Source: Syntrophomonadaceae bacterium (GTDB taxonomy: Bacteria > Bacillota > Syntrophomonadia > Syntrophomonadales > Syntrophomonadaceae). Taken from it: a stretch of 6,572 bases of DNA. Of the stretch, positions 1 to 5,367 are shown one piece after another. A model generated the notes under the pieces. The model was given only the letters and a program-made list of their open reading frames with translations. It was not told the origin of the DNA and made no database searches. The stretch lies in assembly GCA_028686565.1 (NCBI GenBank), contig JAQUBU010000129.1, positions 1 to 6,572 on the forward strand. The letters run 5' to 3'. Every line of letters starts with the position of its first letter. Position 1 is the stretch's first letter. Made by a program: the position numbers and the translations under genes.

Positions 1-2492
1 AGTCCCGCCTGTTCTGCTAAGGGTATAAAAGTAGTAGGGCCTATCATCCCTATTTCCGGATTTAACCACCGGAGCAGTGCCTCAACTCCGACTATGGTGT
101 TTTTCTCAAGGTTAACTTGCGGTTGATAATAAACCTCTAATTGTTCTCTTTCAAGTGCTCGGTAAAGACCATTGGTCAGTCTCAGCTTCTCTAAAACCTG
201 ATCCTGCATGTCTTGGGAGCACATAACATATCGGTTTTTGCCAATTTCTTTTGCACTGTACATTGCGATATCAGCATTTTTAATAAGTGTATCCGCATCC
301 TCTCCATTCTGTGGATATAAAGCTACGCCTGCACTAGCTGTTATGTAGATTTCCTGGCCTGGTAATTTAACCGGTTTGTGAATTTCAGCCATCAGCTTGT
401 CCATTATCTTTACTAGATCTTTTGTACTAAAAAGCTGATTGAGCATTATGACGAATTCATCACCGCCAAAACGTGCAATTGTATCATAACTGCGGATGCT
501 GTGCGAAAACTTTTGGGCTATTGCAGAAAGAAGCATATCGCCAACCTCATGTCCCATTGTATCATTGATCGATTTAAAGGAATCAAGGTCTATAAATACA
601 ACCCCAATCATTTTCTCGGTTCTTTTGGCCTGCTTAATTGCCTGTTCTAAACGATCCTTAAATAAAATGCGGTTTGGTAACCCGGTAAGCTGGTCGTGAT
701 AGGCAAGAAATTCAATTTTTTCATCCTTTTTAATCTTTACTATTTTATCTGAGACTGCACTGGCAACAATCTCAATAAAATCTGTAGGATCTGATTCCCA
801 TTCACTTAAGGGGACTGTAGAATTAAAGCATATTAATCCCAAAATATTTTCCTGCTCTTTTACTGGCAAAGCAACCAAGGCACGCACATTTTGTTTTGCC
901 GATAAAATATGCAGTTTTTCCGATATAGGATGTAATTGCTTCGAGTCAGGCAAATTTACAACATTTTCAGCTTCAAATTGTTTAAACAATTCTTGAACAA
1001 TATCCGAATCATATTTTTCATAATAATTGAACACTGATGATATTCCTTCCGCCAGCCATTCACAATAATACTCTCTCTCCTTAGAATCTGTATCAAATAA
1101 TACTATTAAGGCACGGTCGCACTTAAAGAAGCTGCCACACTGTTCCAGAAAATAGTATACTCTTTCATCAATATTCTGTTCTTCAGCTGCTAGCAAATAA
1201 CGAGATATATCTGATAGTAGTTTTTGTTTTCGGCCGAATATTGAGTTTATCTTAAGCCTTGCTGCATAGATTTGATTGATATAGAACGACAAAGCAGCTG
1301 CTATGGCAATAAAAGCAAGCCTTACGATATAGTCAGCTTCATTCACTTCCACTAGAACAGCAGGAGATTTCACCCAAACCAGTATTTGGGTCATAAAAGA
1401 GGAGATAGTTATAGCAATCAACAGGGTTCGTTTGTTATAGAGCAGAGAAATTAACAGTAATATAAAAATGAAAGCCCATATCGTAATACTCCCATATCTT
1501 ATAAACCTTATTATTATTGTTGGAATAATAAAACAGAATAATATAGAGAACAGTAATTCTTTGAAATCGTTACTGGTTCGAAGTTTATTAACTATAATAA
1601 TAATAGCTGCTATAAAAAGAAGAAAGAGGCTAAATCCATTGACACTGTATAAACCCAATTCACTATACAACCATTTTTGGCCAATTATATTTATTAAACT
1701 CCCGGATGCAAATATGATGCCCATAATGATGTTTATATTTTTTCGCACATCACTGGTAAGAATAGTTTCGGATTGATTTATATCTTCTTTTACAAGCAGT
1801 CCATATCTTCTAACCGAATAAACCATTGCTAAAACTGGTAATAGCGAAAAAACAGGCGAAATCTGAGGAAATATAATATTAAAATGCCCCAGAACAGTAT
1901 CTGATAATGTTCCGAGTACATAAGCTAAAATATAAGCTACTGCTATCAATTTCATTGACGCACTTTTATTTTCATCGTGCGAATTAATGCTTGTAAATAG
2001 CAGTATGGTTAGATTAACAACCGTGAAGCCAATATAATATGTATAAAAAAAGTAATCCCATCCATCATGCTCAACCACAGGAGCCCATCCGTAAACAGTA
2101 TGTGTAAAACTGTCAATATTTAGTCCTATGGCCGGAAGAACAGTAAACGCATAAACCATCAGCAGTCCAGGCAAATACAGCAGCGGATAAAACCACCACT
2201 TCTTTAATAAATCATCTTTGCCGGTTAACAATAAGGTAAAATGAAGCAACAATCCGGACATTGGCCCCCATCCAATTGGAGCAAGCATATGTCCAAGCAA
2301 ACACATCTCTGCATCGAATGCTGATACAGTAATGGAGAGACCTAAAGACCAAACTAGCAGAGCAGAACAAATCATGATTAATAGTCTATTGATCATGATT
2401 TTAAAAACCCCATTAGTGGCATATAGACCAAACGTCAATGCTGTTCCGCCACTAGCTATTAGTAATATCCCCAAAAATAACTGATAATCCAT
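1..2492 (-). CDS. Membrane GAF-GGDEF-EAL cyclic-di-GMP signalling protein (C-terminus outside window)
   Basis: The protein probably makes and/or degrades cyclic-di-GMP at the inner membrane in response to a signal. About 830 codons are visible and the gene is open at the left edge. Residues 1 to about 405 are strongly hydrophobic, resembling the seven-helix N-terminal region of some histidine kinases followed by a second helix cluster. A GAF-like domain follows at about 428-585. The GGDEF domain (about 592-755) has LTGLPNR at 602-608, an intact GGDEF motif at 676-680, and the inhibitory-site pattern RSYD at 667-670, five residues before it. The EAL domain begins near 768 with YYQPQ and EALLRW (EAL at 804-806); the rest is cut off. 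ATG at 2492 is preferred because TGAGGA lies 5 bases upstream; in-frame ATGs at 2498 and 2504 have no such site. Cyclase activity looks intact; EAL activity cannot be judged. The sensed ligand is unknown. Confidence 0.93.
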   Translation of the reverse strand, partial: MDYQLFLGILLIASGGTALTFGLYATNGVFKIMINRLLIMICSALLVWSLGLSITVSAFDAEMCLLGHMLAPIGWGPMSGLLLHFTLLLTGKDDLLKKWWFYPLLYLPGLLMVYAFTVLPAIGLNIDSFTHTVYGWAPVVEHDGWDYFFYTYYIGFTVVNLTILLFTSINSHDENKSASMKLIAVAYILAYVLGTLSDTVLGHFNIIFPQISPVFSLLPVLAMVYSVRRYGLLVKEDINQSETILTSDVRKNINIIMGIIFASGSLINIIGQKWLYSELGLYSVNGFSLFLLFIAAIIIIVNKLRTSNDFKELLFSILFCFIIPTIIIRFIRYGSITIWAFIFILLLISLLYNKRTLLIAITISSFMTQILVWVKSPAVLVEVNEADYIVRLAFIAIAAALSFYINQIYAARLKINSIFGRKQKLLSDISRYLLAAEEQNIDERVYYFLEQCGSFFKCDRALIVLFDTDSKEREYYCEWLAEGISSVFNYYEKYDSDIVQELFKQFEAENVVNLPDSKQLHPISEKLHILSAKQNVRALVALPVKEQENILGLICFNSTVPLSEWESDPTDFIEIVASAVSDKIVKIKKDEKIEFLAYHDQLTGLPNRILFKDRLEQAIKQAKRTEKMIGVVFIDLDSFKSINDTMGHEVGDMLLSAIAQKFSHSIRSYDTIARFGGDEFVIMLNQLFSTKDLVKIMDKLMAEIHKPVKLPGQEIYITASAGVALYPQNGEDADTLIKNADIAMYSAKEIGKNRYVMCSQDMQDQVLEKLRLTNGLYRALEREQLEVYYQPQVNLEKNTIVGVEALLRWLNPEIGMIGPTTFIPLAEQAG

Positions 2493-2527
2493 TATCATCC
2501 TCATTAAACAGAAAGTAAGTATTAAGG

Positions 2528-2557
2528 ATTATAAACTACCGGATTAGCGGCAGCTAA
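2528..2557 (-). promoter_or_regulatory. Candidate promoter of the GAF-GGDEF-EAL gene
   Basis: On the minus strand a perfect TATAAT (2528-2533) lies 18 bp from a weak -35, TTAGCT (2552-2557). It would give a leader of roughly 30 bases before the ATG at 2492. An overlapping alternative resembles a flagellar sigma-28 promoter: AAAA (2567-2570), 15 bp, then GCCGCTAA (2544-2551), against the usual TAAA-N15-GCCGATAT. The sigma-28 reading would fit a motility-linked cyclic-di-GMP gene but has several mismatches. Neither is proven. Confidence 0.4.
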
Positions 2558-2710
2558 CACTGACAATTTTTGCTTTGAGTGGTTGGTCAGTAAAATTAGC
2601 CTGTTTCCAGATTTCTTCAAGCCAGAATTTTTGGATCCCTGATACTTTTCTTAATAATTATTACAGTATAAGTAAGTAATTATCTCCAAATACACGACAT
2701 CTGCTCTCAT

Positions 2711-2881
2711 TTATTTATTAAAGTCATCAAAGTCAAATAAAGCGACAGACAAGGGCTTATTAATTCTCGTTGCATCAGCCAGCTCGGAATTTATATCGGG
2801 TGATATAAAACGCCTTATGCTATCTTTAACGTCTGAAGAAGAGGTGTGCGTGTATCCTTTTATAATTGCTATAATATAACA
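2711..2881 (-). pseudogene. Degenerate fragment of a GGDEF (diguanylate cyclase) domain
   Basis: A minus-strand reading frame between two stop codons (TAA at 2882-2884 and TAA at 2711-2713) has no good start codon. Its last half reads like the N-terminal part of a GGDEF domain: RRFISPDINSELADATRIN, then KPLSVALFDFDDFNK. This matches the family pattern of an arginine-rich start, a helix, then PLS-(hydrophobic)-D-D-F-K with the metal-binding aspartate. In an intact domain IND and later GGDEF would follow; here a stop comes directly after FNK and the downstream sequence shows no GGDEF in any frame I read. I infer a remnant of a second cyclase gene, same orientation as the intact one at 1-2492, destroyed by deletion. 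The match is short, so chance resemblance remains possible. Confidence 0.45.
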
Positions 2882-2927
2882 TTAAAATCGAAAATAATAG
2901 CCGTATTTTATAGACTTGATGCACGGT

Positions 2928-2951
2928 AGTCAAGAGTCAAGGGGTCAGGCC
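2928..2951 (+). repeat. Tandem 7-mer repeat, (AGTCAAG)x2 then GGGTCAG-GCC
   Basis: Two exact copies of AGTCAAG (2928-2934, 2935-2941) are followed by a variant GGGTCAG (2942-2948) and GCC. It sits about 25 bp before the SDR fragment. Sequence of the type GGGGTCAGGCC is often found at the ends of small repeats mobilised by IS200-like (Y1/RAYT) transposases; that attribution is from memory of the motif and is tentative. No transposase gene is present here. Confidence 0.35.
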
Positions 2952-2975
2952 AGTTTCAGAGACAGTACGGTACCT

Positions 2976-3270
2976 GCGGAAGGTGTGGCATCTGAGATCA
3001 CGAAAGCTGGGGGCAAGCAAGGCGGCGGCGTTTAAAGCTGATGTGGCAAAGGTTGAAGATGCTGAAGCTACCGTCGAATTCGCCAAAAAGACATATGGCG
3101 GCCTTCATCTGGCATTTAATAATGCCGGGATAGTAGGTGCTGAGAAATATGTCGGCGAACTCACGCCTGAAGAGTGGCAGAGTGTCATTAACATCAATTT
3201 AAATACTGTATTTTATGCCATGCACTTCCAGATTCCAGCGATTCTGGCATCGGGCGGAAGTGCAATTGTC
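2976..3270 (+). pseudogene. Short-chain dehydrogenase/reductase (SDR) fragment, truncated at both ends and frameshifted
   Basis: This is the middle third of a classical SDR, an NAD(P)-dependent oxidoreductase fold. It begins in one frame as AEGVASEITKAGGK (2976-3017), then shifts after a tandem CAAG duplication (3014-3021) and continues as AAAFKADVAKVEDAE. Removing four bases restores GGK-AAAFKAD, the normal SDR reading. Downstream are the family's NNAG motif (in AFNNAGIVG), then ELTPEEWQSVININLNTVF and GGSAIV, where similarity stops at about 3270. The glycine-rich nucleotide-binding TGxxxGxG segment, the catalytic serine and the YxxxK motif are all missing. No ribosome site precedes it; the longest open stretch (GTG at 2983 to the stop at 3355-3357) uses an artificial N-terminus and a non-SDR tail. 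It cannot encode a working enzyme. Confidence 0.85.
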
Positions 3271-3297
3271 CCAAAATCGCCAAACCACTACTCCAAA

Positions 3298-3425
3298 GTG
3301 GAGGGTGACAACGAAATAATGGGGCTAATTACTGTCCTCCCCTATAATAAATTATGATCACAAGTGGGGCGGCCAAAAGTGCAAAATAGTTTCACAGCGG
3401 TCTGTCGCTTCTTGTCACCCTGCAC
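3298..3425. mobile_element. Small inverted-repeat element (MITE-like or internally deleted insertion sequence)
   Basis: The left arm GTGGAGGGTGACAACGAA (3298-3315) and the reverse complement of the right arm (3409-3425), GTGCAGGGTGACAAGAA, differ by one substitution and one extra base. The core AGGGTGACAA is exact. The roughly 93 bp between the arms have no gene. The unit lies just after the point where SDR similarity ends, so it may mark the event that broke the SDR gene. I see no clear target duplication. It could be a non-autonomous element or the joined ends of an insertion sequence; I cannot name the family. Confidence 0.5.
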
Positions 3426-3452
3426 AATGTTCTGTTCAATTCAATAAAACAG

Positions 3453-3461
3453 TGGTACAAT
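3453..3461 (+). promoter_or_regulatory. Extended -10 promoter of the TetR-type regulator gene
   Basis: TACAAT (3456-3461) is preceded directly by TGG (3453-3455), the TGn signature of an extended -10 element. The -35 region is weak (TGTTCA at 3433-3438, 17 bp away). Transcription would start near 3467, inside the adjacent palindrome, leaving about 50 bases of leader before the ATG. Confidence 0.55.
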
Positions 3462-3480
3462 ATGGACTAAATAGTCCATA
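3461..3480. promoter_or_regulatory. Palindromic operator overlapping the regulator promoter
   Basis: TATGGACTAAATAGTCCATA is a perfect inverted repeat, with two 8-base arms around a 4-base centre. It overlaps the last base of the -10 box and covers the predicted transcription start. A related sequence follows at 3488-3499, where ATGGA and ATAGTCC recur in more compact form. Size, symmetry and position are those expected of a TetR-family binding site, and the next gene encodes such a protein, so negative autoregulation is the simplest reading. Confidence 0.7.
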
Positions 3481-3505
3481 ATTTAGAATGGATAGTCCGA
3501 AATAA

Positions 3506-3513
3506 GGGAGGGG
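3506..3513 (+). promoter_or_regulatory. Ribosome binding site of the TetR-type gene
   Basis: GGGAGGGG lies 6 bases before the ATG at 3520. The same GGAGGGGAT string and the same spacing recur before the TTG start of the adaptor gene. Confidence 0.8.
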
Positions 3514-3519
3514 ATAAAG

Positions 3520-4149
3520 ATGGCAAAAGATACTCAGGAGAGAGAAGAAGCGATTTTGCAGGCAGCGATCAAGGTTTTCAGTGAAAAAGGCTACAGTGGT
3601 GCAACCACAAAGGAAATTGCTGATGAGGCTGGCGTTTCGGTAGGAACGCTGTTTAGACATTTTCCGAACAAGGAAGAGATTCTAAACGGGTTACTAATCG
3701 AAATCATAAAGAACATTATGCCCAAAATGCTAGTTGAATCCCTGGAAACCATATTTAAGGAATATATGGGGGCAACACCCGATAAAACGTTATTGGCTTT
3801 TATAGACAGCAGGGTAGATATACTCATTGAACACTATGAAATTCTGAAAGTCGTCTCCCTGGAAGCGATCTATAATGCTGAGTTGCGTGAAACCTTAATA
3901 GAAAGGGTGTATCTGCCTATACAGAACATCTTAAGAAACTTCATCAGAAATGGCATTGAGAGCGGGTATTTTAGAAATATAGACGAAAAAATCGCTGCCA
4001 AATATATTTCTGGCTCACTCATATTTTTAGCTTTGAACCTCAAGTCCCAGAGAAAAGAAAATCTAAAAGCCGAGATTGATCAGGTCAAAAACCAGATTGT
4101 TAACATTCTCTTAAATGGTATCGCAGTTGAGAGACAGAGTTCACCCTAA
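3520..4149 (+). CDS. TetR/AcrR-family transcriptional regulator
   Basis: This 209-residue protein has the usual length and layout of the family: a DNA-binding N-terminal domain and a helical ligand-binding C-terminal domain. The N-terminus shows the diagnostic pattern: helix 1 AILQAAIKVFSEKGYSGATT (11-30), then the helix-turn-helix TKEIADEAGVSVGTLFRHF (30-48) and the NKEEIL helix start (50-55). Residues from about 60 are all-helical and divergent, so the inducer cannot be predicted. The ATG is supported by GGGAGGGG 6 bases upstream. The gene follows its own palindromic operator and reads into an adaptor-permease pair 195 bp downstream without an obvious terminator. I infer that it represses itself and the efflux genes, as regulators next to such pumps usually do. 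The exact target set is not shown by the sequence. Confidence 0.95.
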   Translation: MAKDTQEREEAILQAAIKVFSEKGYSGATTKEIADEAGVSVGTLFRHFPNKEEILNGLLIEIIKNIMPKMLVESLETIFKEYMGATPDKTLLAFIDSRVDILIEHYEILKVVSLEAIYNAELRETLIERVYLPIQNILRNFIRNGIESGYFRNIDEKIAAKYISGSLIFLALNLKSQRKENLKAEIDQVKNQIVNILLNGIAVERQSSP

Positions 4150-4151
4150 GA

Positions 4152-4262
4152 ATGAGCACTCTAATGGCAGCCATGAATGCACTGCGGATATTCCAGGGTT
4201 CCTGTACAGAAGTGCCGAACTGGCAGGTGAAGCTTGGGCGTGACCGGCAGAATATTAGTTAA
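4152..4262 (+). CDS. Possible 36-residue small protein between the regulator and adaptor genes (doubtful)
   Basis: An ATG two bases after the regulator's stop codon opens a 36-codon frame, MSTLMAAMNALRIFQGSC followed by TEVPNWQVKLGRDRQNIS, ending at TAA 4260-4262. It has no ribosome site of its own and could be made only by coupling to the upstream gene. I recognise no family. It may be a chance frame or debris of an older gene; the intergenic stretch is more G+C-rich here than farther down. Confidence 0.15.
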   Translation: MSTLMAAMNALRIFQGSCTEVPNWQVKLGRDRQNIS

Positions 4263-4329
4263 CCGAGTTGCTTAATTATATGGTTTTTGACAATAGACAT
4301 GGCTGACAGCACAGCTTAATTGATACGTT

Positions 4330-4338
4330 AAGGAGGGG
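4330..4338 (+). promoter_or_regulatory. Strong ribosome binding site that selects a TTG start
   Basis: AAGGAGGGG ends 6 bases before TTG 4345 and 12 bases before the in-frame ATG 4351. The regulator gene uses the same GGAGGGGAT string with the same 6-base gap, which argues that TTG 4345 is the true start. Confidence 0.7.
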
Positions 4339-4344
4339 ATTTAA

Positions 4345-5367
4345 TTGATAATGGCCTCAAAAAAATATTTAACAATAATTTTGCTGATCGTTGCGTTAAC
4401 AGCAGGAGGCGCATTTCTCATGCTCCGGGGGGGCGACGCGGTGACTTTGGCAAGCATTGAAAAAAATAGTCTGCTGACTGCCGATACAGTTAATACTTCA
4501 TTTCAGGGTGTGGGAGGACGTGTCGTATCAATAGAGGTTGTCGAGCAACAGGACGTAAAAGCCGGTGACGTCATAATGAATTTGGCCACTACCGATATTG
4601 ACCTGCAAATCTCTCAGCTTGAAGTAAGCATTGCACAGCAGGATATAAAAATAGAGCAGGCTCAACTCCTGCAAGTCAGACCTGAAGAACAGGAAAAGCA
4701 AAGGCTGGCGGTAGCCTCTGCTCAGGAATCTCTAAACCAGATACAGCAAAATTTCGATAGATACGAGGCTCTTTACAATGCAGACGCTGTTTCACAAAAA
4801 GATTACCAGGCTGCTGCCAGCCAGCTGGAAATTGCCAGAAACACTCTAGCTCAACAACAAGCCCAATTAAACAAATTAGATGCTCTAACCAATACGGAAA
4901 GCCAGACTTATAAATATAATGAGGATCTTCTTTTTCTTCAGAAAGATACTCTTAAAACTCAGCTTAAAGCATTGAAGATACAAAAGGAAAGAATGGTACT
5001 AAAAGCACCTGTTGACGGAAAAATCACCAGGCTCGTACCTAAAGTGGGTGAACTGGTGTCACCGGGCGTTCCCGCAGCCATCATACAGTCCCACAATCTT
5101 TATTACAGTATGTATGTTGATGAAATACAAACAGTAAAATTTCGCAAGGGAGACAAGGTCACAGGATATGTTCCGGCATTGCAGGAAAATATCACAGGTA
5201 CGGTCAGGAGCATTTCTTCAGCGCCTCAATATGCCAGCCTGAGGATGAGCCGGGACAAAGGTCTCTCGGATACCAGCTCTTATCTGATCATTGTTGACGT
5301 AGATGCATCATCAAAGCTCCTGCCGGGAATGACTGTGGAGGTGGCTATCGATGAAAGTAATTCGTGA
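4345..5367 (+). CDS. HlyD-family periplasmic adaptor (membrane fusion) protein
   Basis: At 340 residues, this is the adaptor that would join an inner-membrane transporter to an outer-membrane channel or extend it outward. Residues 8-27 form an uncleaved-type hydrophobic anchor; there is no lipobox cysteine. The two halves of the lipoyl-like domain are at about 53-82 (GGRVVSIEVVEQQDVKAGD) and 219-247 (KAPVDGKITRLVPKVGELV). Between them a Gln/Leu/Ala-rich region of about 130 residues (86-215) should fold as the coiled-coil hairpin. A beta-barrel region (about 252-338) ends with LLPGMTVEVAI, typical of the family. The start is TTG 4345, chosen by ribosome-site spacing; ATG 4351 would drop two residues. 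The 3' end overlaps the permease gene by 17 bp, implying coupled translation and a shared complex. The overall form resembles E. coli YhiI/YbhG-type adaptors. The substrate is unknown. Confidence 0.93.
   Translation: MIMASKKYLTIILLIVALTAGGAFLMLRGGDAVTLASIEKNSLLTADTVNTSFQGVGGRVVSIEVVEQQDVKAGDVIMNLATTDIDLQISQLEVSIAQQDIKIEQAQLLQVRPEEQEKQRLAVASAQESLNQIQQNFDRYEALYNADAVSQKDYQAAASQLEIARNTLAQQQAQLNKLDALTNTESQTYKYNEDLLFLQKDTLKTQLKALKIQKERMVLKAPVDGKITRLVPKVGELVSPGVPAAIIQSHNLYYSMYVDEIQTVKFRKGDKVTGYVPALQENITGTVRSISSAPQYASLRMSRDKGLSDTSSYLIIVDVDASSKLLPGMTVEVAIDESNS
5337..5344 (+). promoter_or_regulatory. Ribosome binding site of the permease gene inside the adaptor gene
   Basis: GGAGGTGG lies within the last codons of the adaptor gene, 6 bases before ATG 5351. 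It fixes that start over the out-of-frame ATG at 5371 and supports coupled translation. Confidence 0.8.

Larger units (their letters stand above)
2493..2975. other. Gene-poor spacer with gene debris and repeats
   Basis: This stretch separates the leftward cyclic-di-GMP gene from the rightward half of the window. It has no intact gene. It holds the candidate minus-strand promoter, an A+T-rich imperfect inverted repeat (TAATTATTAC at 2655-2664 against GTAAGTAATTA at 2672-2682), the degenerate GGDEF fragment (2711-2881), two TATAAT-like boxes on the plus strand (2861-2866 and 2870-2875) with no convincing -35, and a tandem 7-mer repeat at 2928-2951. No RNA gene is visible. Confidence 0.6.

Noticed and set aside
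496..699. Plus-strand reading frame of 67 codons
   Set aside because: It is antisense to the GGDEF domain of the minus-strand gene, whose motifs are clear in the other strand; there is no family resemblance.
1468..1776. Plus-strand reading frame of 102 codons, hydrophobic
   Set aside because: It is antisense to the membrane-helix region of the minus-strand sensor gene; its hydrophobicity follows from A+T-rich sequence.
2581..2592. GGTTGGTCAGTA, reminiscent of half-sites for TetR-type regulators
   Set aside because: It is not symmetrical and shares nothing with the palindrome at 3461-3480.
2790..2809. Perfect inverted repeat TTTATATCGGGTGATATAAA
   Set aside because: It has 8-base arms but is A+T-rich, lies inside the GGDEF remnant rather than beside a promoter, and has no T run, so it is neither a convincing operator nor a terminator.
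4213..4225. TGCC/GGCA small stem in the regulator-adaptor gap as a terminator
   Set aside because: The stem is only 4 bp and no T run follows.
4287..4292. Consensus -35 TTGACA before the adaptor gene
   Set aside because: No acceptable -10 box lies 16-18 bp downstream (the sequence there is CACAGC-like), so a separate adaptor promoter is not supported.
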